From the NCBI RefSeq assembly GCF_006716425.1, contig NZ_VFOZ01000002.1, positions 558,001-622,000 of the forward strand: a stretch of 64,000 nucleotides of DNA, in the 5' to 3' direction. Both the position numbers and the translations under genes were made by a program. The DNA comes from Actinoallomurus bryophytorum. Its GTDB lineage: Bacteria; Actinomycetota; Actinomycetes; Streptosporangiales; Streptosporangiaceae. Shown piece after piece: positions 53,385 through 62,004 of this stretch (positions within the stretch are counted from its first letter, which is position 1; each line of letters begins with the position of its first letter). The notes under the pieces were generated by a model that saw nothing but the letters and a program-made list of their open reading frames with translations, made no database searches and had not been told where the DNA came from.

Positions 53385-54724
53385 GCCCGGCCGCCGACCA
53401 GCCGGCGGCGGGCCCGTTCGCCCGCTCGTGCGGGGTCGGCCGAGGTGGTGCGCAGCTCTCCGCGCTCGACCACCGTTCGGCCGCCGACCAGCAGGAGCTC
53501 GACCGGCGGAGCGGGGCCGAACACGAGCGCGCAGACCGGATCCTCCACGGCGGCGCGGTAGCCGTCGACCCGCCAGACCGCGACGTCGGCGAGCTTGCCG
53601 GGCTCCAGAGTGCCGATCTCGTCCTGGCGGCCGAGGCAGGTCGCGCCGCCGAGGGTGCCCAGCTCCAGTGCCTGCCGCGCGGTCAGCGCGCGAGGTCCGC
53701 GCACCGCACGCTGGAACAGCAGGGCCTGGCGCATCTCTCCGGCGAGGGAGGTCAGCTCGCTGGACGCGGCACCGTCGACGCCGAGGCCGACCGGCGCGCC
53801 CGCGGCGAGCAGGTCGCCCACCCGCGCGATGCCCGCGCCGAGCCGCCCGTTGGAGGTGGGGCAGTGGGCGACGCCGGTGCCGGTCGCGGCGAACCTCCGG
53901 ATGTCGGCGTCGTGCAGGTGCACACCGTGCGCGAACCACACGTCCGGACCCAGCCAGCCGAGCTTGTCCATGTACTCGCCCGGCGTGCAGGCGAACTGCT
54001 CACGGCAGTGCTCCTCCTCGTCGAGGGTCTCGGCGAGATGCGTGTGCAGGCGTACGCCCTTGCGGCGGGCCAGGGCGGCCGAGTCGCTCATCAGTCCCTC
54101 GCTCACCGAGAAGGGCGAGCAGGGGGCGACGGCCACGCGCAGCATCGAGGAGAACGACGGGTCGTGGTAGGCATCGATGGCCGCCTCGGTGGCCGCGAGG
54201 ATCTCGTCGCGGTCCTCGACGATCTCGTCGGGCGGCAGCCCGCCGTCGGAGCGGCCCCGGTCCATCGACCCCCGGCACGGGTGGAACCGCAGGTGCAGCT
54301 CGCGGGCGGCGGTCACCTCGGCGTCGAACAGGTCGCCGCGGCCCTTCGGGAACACGTAGTGGTGGTCGGTGCTGGTCGTACAGCCGCTGAGGGCGAGCCA
54401 GCCGAGCCCCGCGACGGCCGCGTCGTGGACCACCTCCGCGTCGATACCGGCCCAGGTGTCGTACAGGCCGGTCAGCCACTCGAACAGGGTGGCGTCCTGG
54501 TAGAGCCCCTGCGTCGCCCACTGGTAGAGGTGATGGTGCGTGTTGACCAGGCCGGGCGTCACGAGGCAGCCGCTCGCGTCGACGCGCCGGGCCGGACCGG
54601 GGTCGGGAGCCGGGCCGGGGCCGACGGCGGTGATCCGGTCGTCCTCGATGACAAGGTGGCCGTCCGGGATCTCCGGGCCGCGTACGGGTGCGATGTGGGC
54701 GTTCTCGATGACGATCCGCGTCAT
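53381..54724 (-). CDS. 8-oxoguanine deaminase-like amidohydrolase
   Basis: Amidohydrolase-superfamily enzyme, 447 residues. Signature NTHHHLYQW (metal His pair plus the Gln/Trp substrate region), HTHLAETLDEEEH, WFAHGVHL, CPTSNGRL and LGVDGAASSE (metal Asp) match the ATZ/TRZ group member 8-oxoguanine deaminase, which converts 8-oxoguanine or isocytosine to urate-like products plus ammonia. Starts with ATG overlapping the XdhA stop (ATGA). Inside a urate operon it would feed 8-oxoguanine directly into urate, bypassing xanthine. Exact substrate is inferred; guanine deaminase is an alternative. Confidence 0.88.
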   Translation of the reverse strand: MTRIVIENAHIAPVRGPEIPDGHLVIEDDRITAVGPGPAPDPGPARRVDASGCLVTPGLVNTHHHLYQWATQGLYQDATLFEWLTGLYDTWAGIDAEVVHDAAVAGLGWLALSGCTTSTDHHYVFPKGRGDLFDAEVTAARELHLRFHPCRGSMDRGRSDGGLPPDEIVEDRDEILAATEAAIDAYHDPSFSSMLRVAVAPCSPFSVSEGLMSDSAALARRKGVRLHTHLAETLDEEEHCREQFACTPGEYMDKLGWLGPDVWFAHGVHLHDADIRRFAATGTGVAHCPTSNGRLGAGIARVGDLLAAGAPVGLGVDGAASSELTSLAGEMRQALLFQRAVRGPRALTARQALELGTLGGATCLGRQDEIGTLEPGKLADVAVWRVDGYRAAVEDPVCALVFGPAPPVELLLVGGRTVVERGELRTTSADPARAGERARRRLVGGRA

Positions 54725-55191
54725 ATCGCCGCCTTCCGCCGCGCCGCGAGGCGTACGGCGTCGAGGATCTTCTCATAGCCGGTGCACCGGCACAGGTTGC
54801 CGGCGAGGGCCTCGCGGATCTCCGCGTCGGACGGGTCCGGCCGGCGTTCGATCAGGTCGTGGGCCTGGACCAGCAGCCCCGGCGTGCAGAATCCGCACTG
54901 TACGGCGCCGGCCTCGACGAACGCCTCCTGGATGGGTGCCAGCCGGTCGCCCTCGGCCAGGCCCTCGACCGTACGGACCTGGCGGCCCTCGGCCTGGCCG
55001 GCCGCGACGAGGCACGCGCAGACCGGCGTGCCGTCGAGGTAGACCGTGCACGATCCGCATTCTCCCTGCTCACAGGCGTTCTTGGAGCCGGGCAGGCCCA
55101 TACGCTCCCGCAGGACGTACAGCAGGCTCTCGCCCTCCCAGACGTCGTCCGCGGTCTCCGACGCGCCGTTGACGATGAAGCTCACCCGCAT
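54721..55191 (-). CDS. Xanthine-dehydrogenase-type 2Fe-2S subunit
   Basis: A 156-residue iron-sulfur subunit with two [2Fe-2S] clusters. Plant-ferredoxin-type ligands in CEQGECGSCTVYLDG and helical-domain ligands in CGFCTPG and CRCTGY, all present. Start ATG overlaps the FAD-subunit stop (TGATG). In xanthine dehydrogenase or CO-dehydrogenase-type hydroxylases this subunit passes electrons from the molybdenum site to FAD. The expected molybdopterin subunit gene is not in the operon, so the partner is either encoded elsewhere or a different protein. Confidence 0.93.
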   Translation of the reverse strand: MRVSFIVNGASETADDVWEGESLLYVLRERMGLPGSKNACEQGECGSCTVYLDGTPVCACLVAAGQAEGRQVRTVEGLAEGDRLAPIQEAFVEAGAVQCGFCTPGLLVQAHDLIERRPDPSDAEIREALAGNLCRCTGYEKILDAVRLAARRKAAI

Positions 55192-56066
55192 CAGGCGGCC
55201 CCCCTTCCCGATCGTCCGGTGCCGCCGAGATGGTCGCGCCACGCCCAGGTCAGGGTGCGGCGCGCCATCACCGACAGCGCATGCCGGCGGTAGCCGGCCG
55301 TGCCGCGTACGTCGTCGATGGGTGCGGCGGCCGCCGCGACGAGGGCGCCGAACTCCCGCGCCACGGCCTCGTCCAGCGGGGCGTCCCAGTCGAGCTCCCG
55401 GGCGAGGAACTCCTCGGCGGCGGTCGCGCGGAGCGGCGTGGGCGCGGCCGAGCCGATACCCGTGCCGACACGGCGTTCCTCCGGGTACAGCGCGATGGCG
55501 AAGGAGCAGACCGCGATGACCATCGCGTTCCGCGTGCCGATCTTGGAGAAGTACTGGGGTCCGGCCGCCGGCGCCATCCAGAAGGCGCGGATCAGCTCGT
55601 CCGGCTCCAGCGCGCTGCGCTTGACCCCCCGGTAGAAGTCGGTGGCCGCGATCATACGGATGCCGCGGCGGGACTCCACCTCGATGACGGCGTCCCCGGC
55701 GAGCAGCGGCGGATGGCTGTCACCGGCCGGCGAGGCGGCACCGAGGTTGCCGCCGACCGTGCCGCGGTTGCGGATCTGCGGCGAGCCGACGGTGCGCGCG
55801 GCCTGGGCGAGCCCGGGCAGCCGGTCGCCGAGGGCGTCGATGACCGTGGCGTACGGCACCCCCGCCCCGACCCGCAACCGGTCCCCCGCCGGGTCCCAGC
55901 CGGTCAGCTCGGTGACCCGGCCCAGGTCGAGGAGTACGGCCGGCCGGCGCATGTCGAAGTTGAGCTCCACCATGACGTCGGTGCCGCCCTGGATCGGCAC
56001 GGCGCCGGGGTGCTCGGCCTTGGCGTCGAGCGCTTCTTCCCAGGTCGCGGGTTGCAGGAATTCCAC
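55191..56066 (-). CDS. Xanthine-dehydrogenase-type FAD subunit
   Basis: A 291-residue FAD-binding subunit (CoxM/XdhB type). FAD motifs PIQGGTDVMVELN and TVGGNLGAASPAGDS are clear, as is the C-terminal domain CO_deh_flav_C (FSKIGTRNAMVIAVCSFAIAL). GTG start one base after the uricase stop. With the 2Fe-2S subunit it makes two thirds of a molybdenum hydroxylase. The enzyme would oxidise hypoxanthine/xanthine to urate for the adjacent uricase, but the catalytic large subunit is absent here. Confidence 0.92.
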   Translation of the reverse strand: MEFLQPATWEEALDAKAEHPGAVPIQGGTDVMVELNFDMRRPAVLLDLGRVTELTGWDPAGDRLRVGAGVPYATVIDALGDRLPGLAQAARTVGSPQIRNRGTVGGNLGAASPAGDSHPPLLAGDAVIEVESRRGIRMIAATDFYRGVKRSALEPDELIRAFWMAPAAGPQYFSKIGTRNAMVIAVCSFAIALYPEERRVGTGIGSAAPTPLRATAAEEFLARELDWDAPLDEAVAREFGALVAAAAAPIDDVRGTAGYRRHALSVMARRTLTWAWRDHLGGTGRSGRGAA

Positions 56067-56067
56067 A

Positions 56068-56934
56068 TCAGCTCCAGGCCGGACCGGGATCGGGCGCGCC
56101 GTCGCGTACGACGGCGCCCTCGATCAGTCCGTACGGCCGGTCGGCCGCGTAGAAGATCTCATTGTCGTTCTCCAGCGCGAAGGGCTCAAGGTCGACGGTG
56201 AAGTGATGCTTGTTCGGCAGCACCAGGCGTACTTCGCAGACGCCCGGGAGCCCATCCAGCAGCCGGTCGCCCATCGCGTACAGCGTCTGCTGGAGCGACA
56301 GGCTGTAGGTCCCGGCGAACGCCGCCAGCAGGTGACCTCGGGCCTCCGGATAGGACCCTTCCCAGTCGGCGTCGGCGGAAGCATGGCGCCACTGGGCGGT
56401 CACCTCGGTGGCGAGGATCCGGTCGCGGGTCTCCGGGAGCGTCGTGTACTCGTCTTTGACATAACCCCAGAACTCCGAGTCCGCAGAGTTGAGGACGACG
56501 AGGTCCTTGAGGCCGGAGACGACGTGCGTGGCCGCGTCGTCATGGTGGACGACCGCGGTACGCGTCTCGCCGCCGCGGCGCGCGAACGAATGGCCCGTCG
56601 CGGTGATCCGGTCCCAGGCGTGCTCCTCGATCGACACCTTCGCGTGGTGGATCGCCGGCTGGGAGCCCACGAAGTGCCGGGCGAGCAGCAGCCCGAACGC
56701 CTCGGGCGACTCGATGCCGTACTTCCCGGCGAACGCGAAGATGGTGTTCTTCTGCGTGTCCGTCGTGAGCACGGCGGAGTTGTCACCGGTCAGGTGTACC
56801 GCCTCCATGTCGCCGGAGATCGCGACGCTGACGGTGAGGTCCCTGATGTGGTAAGTCCCCCCGTCTCTCGTCACCCGGACGACGTGGGTCTCCGCCTTGC
56901 CGTAGCGGTTGGGGCCGAGCCGGCTCCGTGACAT
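56068..56934 (-). CDS. pucL: Uricase (urate oxidase)
   Basis: Cofactor-free oxidation of urate to 5-hydroxyisourate. 288 residues, two T-fold halves: VAISGDMEAVHLTGDNSAVL with the catalytic Thr region TTDTQKNTIF, FVGSQPAIHHAKVSIEEHAW, and the second-half LVLPNKHHFTVDL with its active-site His. Its start codon lies close after the uraH stop (TGA, then two bases, then ATG on the minus strand). No peroxisomal-like tail, as expected in bacteria. It is followed by uraH and uraD upstream, so the operon carries urate through to S-allantoin. Confidence 0.96.
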   Translation of the reverse strand: MSRSRLGPNRYGKAETHVVRVTRDGGTYHIRDLTVSVAISGDMEAVHLTGDNSAVLTTDTQKNTIFAFAGKYGIESPEAFGLLLARHFVGSQPAIHHAKVSIEEHAWDRITATGHSFARRGGETRTAVVHHDDAATHVVSGLKDLVVLNSADSEFWGYVKDEYTTLPETRDRILATEVTAQWRHASADADWEGSYPEARGHLLAAFAGTYSLSLQQTLYAMGDRLLDGLPGVCEVRLVLPNKHHFTVDLEPFALENDNEIFYAADRPYGLIEGAVVRDGAPDPGPAWS

Positions 56935-56936
56935 GG

Positions 56937-57245
56937 TCAGCTCCCGCGGTAGGTGGAGTAGGCGTACGGGCTGAGCAGCAGCGGCACGTGGTAGTGCTCC
57001 CCGGGATCGGTGACGGTGAAGGCCACGGCCACCTCGGGGTAGAAGTCGGAGTAGCCCGCGGTGTCGAAGACCAGGCGATAGATCCCTTCTTCGGGTGGCG
57101 GCAGGTCGCGTACCCGTCCGTCGTCGTCGGTACGGCCCTCGGCGACGCGGCTCCAGCCGTCTCCGCCGCGCCGTTCCAGGCGTACGGGCACACCGCGCGC
57201 GGGCCGTCCACGCGCGGCGTCCAGCACATGGGTGGTAAGGCTCAT
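56937..57245 (-). CDS. uraH: 5-Hydroxyisourate hydrolase (transthyretin-like)
   Basis: Hydrolyses 5-hydroxyisourate to OHCU, preventing slow spontaneous racemic breakdown. 102 residues, a normal size. N-terminal LTTHVLDAARGRPA carries the catalytic His, and the C-terminal YRGS tetrapeptide is the hallmark that separates the enzyme from vertebrate transthyretin. Start ATG overlaps the uraD stop by four bases. Confidence 0.96.
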   Translation of the reverse strand: MSLTTHVLDAARGRPARGVPVRLERRGGDGWSRVAEGRTDDDGRVRDLPPPEEGIYRLVFDTAGYSDFYPEVAVAFTVTDPGEHYHVPLLLSPYAYSTYRGS

Positions 57246-57718
57246 GCCATCAGCTTCCTCAGCCTCAGCTCGGTGATCTCGGCGAGCTCGCGGTGGACGA
57301 CCGTGCGTTCGGTCTCGGGGTCGTTGGTCAGGCGTTCGCGCAGGTCGGCGAGCATCTCGCCAGCGCCACGCCCGCTCGCGCAGATCAGGAACACATGGCC
57401 GAAGCGCGTCTCGTAGGCGGCGTTGCCCTCGGCGAAGGCCGCCCGGTCCGCGTCGCCGACGCCGGACTGCTCCCCGCGCGACCACGCGGACGCGCGATCG
57501 CCGCCCGGCGGCCGGTCACCGATGCGCGGATGGGCGTTCAGCGCCTCCTCGACGTCGGGCCACTCCAGCGCGCGCACCGCGGTCACGGCCGCGGCGAACA
57601 GGTCCTCGGCTGAGCCGTACGGACGGCCGGCCGCGACGTCCGCCGCCCAGCGCCGCGACGCGCAGCAGGTGAGCAGCTCCGCCTCGGCCTGCGCACGTGA
57701 CAGCGCGTTGAACCGCAC
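57242..57718 (-). CDS. uraD: OHCU decarboxylase
   Basis: Decarboxylates 2-oxo-4-hydroxy-4-carboxy-5-ureidoimidazoline to S-allantoin. 158 residues, all helical; catalytic His in ALNAHPRIGD, and a conserved YETRFGHVFLICASGR stretch. GTG start with GAGGAGGGCCG upstream. It is the first gene of the nine-gene operon. The 135-bp region before it carries a small dyad CGGAG-AAA-CTCCG (57776-57788) and must hold the operon promoter, since the neighbouring SDR gene ends there in the same direction. Confidence 0.95.
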   Translation of the reverse strand: MRFNALSRAQAEAELLTCCASRRWAADVAAGRPYGSAEDLFAAAVTAVRALEWPDVEEALNAHPRIGDRPPGGDRASAWSRGEQSGVGDADRAAFAEGNAAYETRFGHVFLICASGRGAGEMLADLRERLTNDPETERTVVHRELAEITELRLRKLMA

Positions 57719-57775
57719 CGGCCCTCCTCGTCTGTGGTCCCGCCAGTACACACACCCTGGTGAGCTGGGGTCCAG

Positions 57776-57788
57776 CGGAGAAACTCCG
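57776..57788. promoter_or_regulatory. Small dyad in the purine-operon promoter
   Basis: CGGAG-AAA-CTCCG, five-base exact arms, 58 bases upstream of the uraD start. A repressor or activator of the operon may bind it; no regulator gene is linked here, so the assignment is weak. Confidence 0.3.
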
Positions 57789-57853
57789 AACCAGACCGCC
57801 TCTTAACGGCAACTTTTCCCGTGTCGGAGGGAACATGCCCGGTTCGGGGCCGC

Positions 57854-58618
57854 TCAGTTCGTCTGCTCGGTCGGCCGGATGAGCATCTCGTTGACCGCGA
57901 CGTGCCGGGGCCGGGTGACGACGTAGCCGATCGCGTCCGCGATGTCCTCGGCCCGCATCCGCTCCACGCCGCTGAACCGCTTCTTGATGCCCTCCAGGAC
58001 CTCGGGCCGGTTGTGCCCGGACAGCTCGGTGTCGGTCGCACCGGGCTCGACCAGGGACACGCGTACGTGCCGGCCGGTGACCTCCTGGCGCAGCCCCTCG
58101 CTGAACGCGCCGACACCGTGCTTGGTGGCGTTGTAGACCGCACTGCCCGAGCGCGCCACCCGGCCGGCCACCGAACTGATGTTGACCAGGTCCGCGACGT
58201 GCCGCGGGTCGTCGTCGGCCGCGCTCAGCAGGTGCGGCAGCGCCGCGTGCGCGCAGTAGAGCAGCCCGAGCACGTTCACCTCGACCATGCGCTGCCACTC
58301 CTCCACCGGCGCGCCGACGACCGGGCCGAGGAGCATCACTCCCGCATTGTTGATCAACGTGTCGAGCCGGCCGAGCTCGGTGACCGTACGCTCCACCACC
58401 TCACGCGCCTGCCGCTCCACGGTGACGTCGCCGGCCAGCACCAGGGCCGTCCCGCCATCGTCACGGATCTTTCCGGCGAGCTCCTCGAGCCGCTCGGCGC
58501 GCCGGGCGACGAGCGCGACCGCCGCACCCTGGTCGGCGAGCGCCACCGCGGTGGCCTCCCCGATACCGCTCGAAGCCCCGGTGACGAGCGCCACCGTCCC
58601 ATCCAGCCGATCGGACAT
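57854..58618 (-). CDS. Short-chain dehydrogenase/reductase
   Basis: NAD(P)-dependent SDR of the classical type, 254 residues. Cofactor motif TGASSGIGEATAVAL, NNAGVM, catalytic Ser in VNISSVAG and Y-N-A-T-K in SAVYNATKHG. The arginine pair at the end of beta-2 (ARRAERLEE) suggests NADP preference. Start ATG (MSDRLDGT), with GGAGGGGCG upstream. Its own transcript probably runs toward the purine operon; substrate not predictable. The long open frame continuing upstream is antisense to the secreted hydrolase. Confidence 0.92.
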   Translation of the reverse strand: MSDRLDGTVALVTGASSGIGEATAVALADQGAAVALVARRAERLEELAGKIRDDGGTALVLAGDVTVERQAREVVERTVTELGRLDTLINNAGVMLLGPVVGAPVEEWQRMVEVNVLGLLYCAHAALPHLLSAADDDPRHVADLVNISSVAGRVARSGSAVYNATKHGVGAFSEGLRQEVTGRHVRVSLVEPGATDTELSGHNRPEVLEGIKKRFSGVERMRAEDIADAIGYVVTRPRHVAVNEMLIRPTEQTN

Positions 58619-58819
58619 CGCCCCTCCTACGGATCTGTGAACGCAGCGTTTCACGCGGCGCCGTACCCGGCACCTCGGGCGGACGCCGGGGCGCGTGGCC
58701 GCTCCCGGCCGGATCGACTCGATGATCTTGCTGCGGGGAGGACGCGGCCCTATCGTGCGGCGAGATCTTCCGCGGCGTTCCGTTCGCCACGCGGCCCCTG
58801 CACCGTAAGGAGTCCCCGG

Positions 58820-60184
58820 ATGCGCCTGCGCCGATTCGTCTCGCTGGCGGCGGGTGCCGTCATGGTCCTCTCGCTGGGAGCCGCCGTCCCGTCGGCCGCC
58901 GCGTCGGTGCCCGACGACCGGCCGCTGCCGCCGTACACGATCAGCAACCCGCCGCTTCCGCCGCTGACCTCGGGCGGCCGGGCGACGACCGTACGCCAGG
59001 GCGTGTACCACCACGCGGCGTACGACATCGAGATCCCGGCGCGCTGGAACGGCGAGCTCGTCATGTGGGCGCACGGCTACCGCGGCCAGGACACGGTGCT
59101 GACGGTCGACCCGCCGGACTTCGGCCTGCGGGAGAAGCTGATCGGCGAGGGCTACGCGTGGGCCGCCTCGTCGTACGCGGACAACGGGTACGACGTGCGC
59201 GCGGGCGTCGTCGGCACCCACGACCTGGCGGGCCTGTTCGCGCGGTTGCGGCAGCGGCCCCGGCGCACCTACATCGCGGGCGTGTCGATGGGCGGCCACG
59301 TCATCGGCCGGTCGCTGGAGCAGTACCCGTTCGCCTACTCCGGCGCGCTGCCGATGTGCGGGGTGCTCGGCGATGACCGGCTGTTCGACTTCTTCCTGGA
59401 CTACAACGTGGTCGCCCAGGACCTGTCCGGTGTGCGCGCCTATCCCCCGCAGGCCGACTACCTGACGAACGCGGTGCCGCGCATCGAGAAGGCCCTGGGC
59501 CTGGACGGCCTGACGCCGGGCGGCCCGGACACCACCAACGCCCTGGGCAAGCAGCTGCGCGCCATCACCGTCGACCGCTCGGGCGGACCACGGCCGGGCG
59601 CGGAGGCGGCGTTTTCGGTCTGGAAGGACTTCCTGTTCACCCTGGGAGCGCCGCCGACCGGCACGACCCTGGCCGAGGACCCGGGACAACTGGCGACGAA
59701 CGTGGGCACCGTCTACTCACCGAACGCGCCGGTCGACGTGAACCGCACGGTGCAGCGCGTCCCCGTCGCCGACCGGGCGGACCGCGAATCGGCGCGTCTC
59801 TCCCAGATCCCGCGCGTCTTCGGCCTGCCGACCGCCAAGACGCTGACCCTGCACGGGCTGGGCGACATGTTCGTCCCGTTCTCGATGGAGGAGACGTACG
59901 GGTCGGAGGTCGCACGGCACCACCTGTCCGGGCTCGTCGTGCAGCGGGCCATCCGCAGCGCCCAGCACTGCGAGTTCTCCCCTTCGGAGGCCGGGCGCGC
60001 ATGGGACGACCTGGCCGGATGGGTGCACGGCGGGAAACGCCCGGCGGGCGACGCGGTCACGAACCCGCGGGCGGTCGCCAAGCCGGACTTCGGCTGCCGC
60101 TTCAGCGACCCGGCCGCCTACCCGACCGGCACCCGCGGCCTGTTCCCTCCCTGCCCGGCCGGCGCCGGCCGGCGTCAGAACTGA
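58820..60184 (+). CDS. Secreted alpha/beta hydrolase
   Basis: Exported hydrolase of 454 residues. A Sec signal (RRFVSLAAGAVMVLSLGAAV, cleaved near PSAAA) is followed by an alpha/beta-hydrolase core: GELVMWAHGYRGQD, nucleophile elbow AGVSMGGHV, and a late acid/His region (LHGLGDMFVPFSME, SAQHCEFS). Such proteins are often annotated as alpha/beta hydrolases or tripeptidyl-type esterases of unknown substrate. Start ATG with AAGGAG eight bases upstream. Its 3' end overlaps the convergent LysR gene by ten bases. Divergent from the SDR gene with about 200 bp between. Confidence 0.88.
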   Translation: MRLRRFVSLAAGAVMVLSLGAAVPSAAASVPDDRPLPPYTISNPPLPPLTSGGRATTVRQGVYHHAAYDIEIPARWNGELVMWAHGYRGQDTVLTVDPPDFGLREKLIGEGYAWAASSYADNGYDVRAGVVGTHDLAGLFARLRQRPRRTYIAGVSMGGHVIGRSLEQYPFAYSGALPMCGVLGDDRLFDFFLDYNVVAQDLSGVRAYPPQADYLTNAVPRIEKALGLDGLTPGGPDTTNALGKQLRAITVDRSGGPRPGAEAAFSVWKDFLFTLGAPPTGTTLAEDPGQLATNVGTVYSPNAPVDVNRTVQRVPVADRADRESARLSQIPRVFGLPTAKTLTLHGLGDMFVPFSMEETYGSEVARHHLSGLVVQRAIRSAQHCEFSPSEAGRAWDDLAGWVHGGKRPAGDAVTNPRAVAKPDFGCRFSDPAAYPTGTRGLFPPCPAGAGRRQN

Positions 60185-61086
60185 GACGGGCGGCCGGCGA
60201 CCTGTTCGCAGGCGTGTAGGTAGTCCAGGACCAGCCGTCGGTGGTCGTCGCTGCGGCGTGCGACCGCCAGCCGGCTCGGGGACAGGCCGCGGACCGGGCG
60301 GGCGACCACGCCTTCGAGGCAGATCAGGGGCACGTTGCCCTCGGCCACGAGGCAGATGCCCCGGCCGTCGGCGAGGGCCTCGTACGTTTCGTCGGTGCCG
60401 GCGATCTCGGCGCCGATACGCGGCGGTGAGCCGCCACGCGCGTCGGTGGCGAGCCAGTGGTCGCGCAGCGGGCCGGCGCTCTCGGGCAGCGCGAGAAAGG
60501 GCTCGTCCAGCAGTTCGGCGAAGTCGACCGTCTCGCGGCCGGCCAGCGGATGGGTCTCGGCCATCGCGACGAGGCGGGGTTCCTCGGCGACCACGACCCA
60601 CGTGAAGCGGCCGGGGCCGGGGACCGGCAGCCAGACGAAGGCCACGTCGGCCGTGCCGTCCGCGAGTCCGGCCGTCACGTCCTCCCAGCCGGCCTGGCGC
60701 AGGTTCACCGTCGCCTCGGGGTGCGCGGCGCTGAACCGGGACCTGATCGCGGGCAGCAGGCCGCCGCGCCCCGGACTCGTGCTCATCCCCACGACGAGGG
60801 TCGACCGCTGCTCGCTCCTGGCGCGCTCGACGGCCGCCCAGGCGGTGTCCCATTCGGCCAGCACGCGGCGGGCGTGCGGCAGCAGTGCCGCTCCCACGGG
60901 CGTCAGCCGCACACCCCGGCGGTCGCGCTCGAACAGCGGCGCGCCCAGCCGGCGTTCGAGCATCCTGACCTGCTTGCTCAGCGCGGGCTGTGAGACGAAC
61001 AGCCGCTCGGCGGCGCGAGTGAAATGCAGCTCCTCGGCCACCGTCACGAAGTAGCGCAGATCCCGTACATGCACATCCATAACCAT
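60175..61086 (-). CDS. LysR-family transcriptional regulator
   Basis: A 303-residue LysR regulator: HTH at about 3-62 (RDLRYFVTVAEELHFTRAAE, FVSQPALSKQVRMLERRLGA) and an effector-binding domain (LVVGMSTSPGRGGLLPAI). The start ATG at 61086 is preferred because AAGGTGA lies at the right distance; an ATG two codons later is possible. A 15-bp palindrome covers the start codon. Divergent from the second SDR gene (84 bp), a typical LysR arrangement, so it probably controls that gene. Confidence 0.93.
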   Translation of the reverse strand: MVMDVHVRDLRYFVTVAEELHFTRAAERLFVSQPALSKQVRMLERRLGAPLFERDRRGVRLTPVGAALLPHARRVLAEWDTAWAAVERARSEQRSTLVVGMSTSPGRGGLLPAIRSRFSAAHPEATVNLRQAGWEDVTAGLADGTADVAFVWLPVPGPGRFTWVVVAEEPRLVAMAETHPLAGRETVDFAELLDEPFLALPESAGPLRDHWLATDARGGSPPRIGAEIAGTDETYEALADGRGICLVAEGNVPLICLEGVVARPVRGLSPSRLAVARRSDDHRRLVLDYLHACEQVAGRPSQF

Positions 61087-61093
61087 CGGTTAT
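61079..61093. promoter_or_regulatory. LysR box (T-N11-A palindrome) over the regulator start
   Basis: ATAACC-ATC-GGTTAT, a perfect dyad with the T-N11-A core of LysR sites. It overlaps the ATG of the LysR gene and is 78 bases from the divergent SDR start, so it could give both autorepression and control of the SDR. Confidence 0.6.
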
Positions 61094-61170
61094 CACCTTA
61101 AGTCTTGGACGCGCCTCTCGAGGCCCGGCAGGGTCGTGACCACAGGGACACCGAGCGAACGGAGAGCACG

Positions 61171-61998
61171 ATGAACAGAGTCTGGCTGGTCACCGGAGGG
61201 AACAGCGGTTTCGGCCGGGCCATCACCGAGGCGGCGGTCACCGCCGGCGACGTCGTCGTCGCGACCGCCCGCCGGACGACGACGCTGGACGACCTGGTGG
61301 CGGCCCATCCGGACCAGGTCGAGGCGGCATACCTCGACGTCACCGACACCGGCGGTGTCGAGGCGACGGTACGGGACGTCGTGCGGCGCCACGGCCGGAT
61401 CGACGTACTGGTCAACAACGCCGGGCGCACCCATGTCGGCGCGGCCGAGGAGACCACCGACGAAGAACTTCGCTCGCTGTTCGACGTCCACGTGTTCGGT
61501 CCGGCGGCGCTGGTACGCGCGGTGCTGCCGTACATGCGCGAGCGCCGGTCCGGGGCGATCGTGCAGATGAGCAGCATGGGCGGGCAGCTGTCCTTCGCCG
61601 GGTTCTCCGCGTACAGCGCCACGAAGTTCGCGCTCGAGGGGATGTCCGAAGCGCTGGCGGACGAGGTGGGCCCGCTCGGGATCAAGGTGCTGATCGTGGA
61701 GCCGGGCGCCTTCCGCACCGCGCTGTTCGGCGACCCCGGCTCCAGCGAGCCGATCGCGGACTACGCGGCCACCGTCGGGCCGACACGGGAGATGGTCCGT
61801 ACCGGCGACGGCACGCAGCCCGGCGACCCGGCCAGGGCCGCGGCCCTCATCCTCGCCGCGCTGGACGAGGAGAAGACTCCCCTGCGCCTGCCGCTCGGCG
61901 ACGACGCCGTCGACGCCATCCTCGGCCACCTCGACGGCGTACGGGCGGACGTCACGACGTGGGAGAGCCGCGCGCGTGACACGCGGTTCGCGGACTGA
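61171..61998 (+). CDS. Short-chain dehydrogenase/reductase
   Basis: Classical SDR, 275 residues: LVTGGNSGFGRAITEAAV (cofactor loop), VNNAGRTHVG, QMSSMGGQLS (Ser) and Y-S-A-T-K in FSAYSATKFALEG. The phrase YDVTDxxxV-like LDVTDTGGVEATV is typical of NAD(P) binding. Start ATG after GGAGAGCACG. Divergent from the LysR gene and likely under its control. Substrate not predictable. Confidence 0.93.
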   Translation: MNRVWLVTGGNSGFGRAITEAAVTAGDVVVATARRTTTLDDLVAAHPDQVEAAYLDVTDTGGVEATVRDVVRRHGRIDVLVNNAGRTHVGAAEETTDEELRSLFDVHVFGPAALVRAVLPYMRERRSGAIVQMSSMGGQLSFAGFSAYSATKFALEGMSEALADEVGPLGIKVLIVEPGAFRTALFGDPGSSEPIADYAATVGPTREMVRTGDGTQPGDPARAAALILAALDEEKTPLRLPLGDDAVDAILGHLDGVRADVTTWESRARDTRFAD

Positions 61999-62004
61999 GG
62001 GGGC

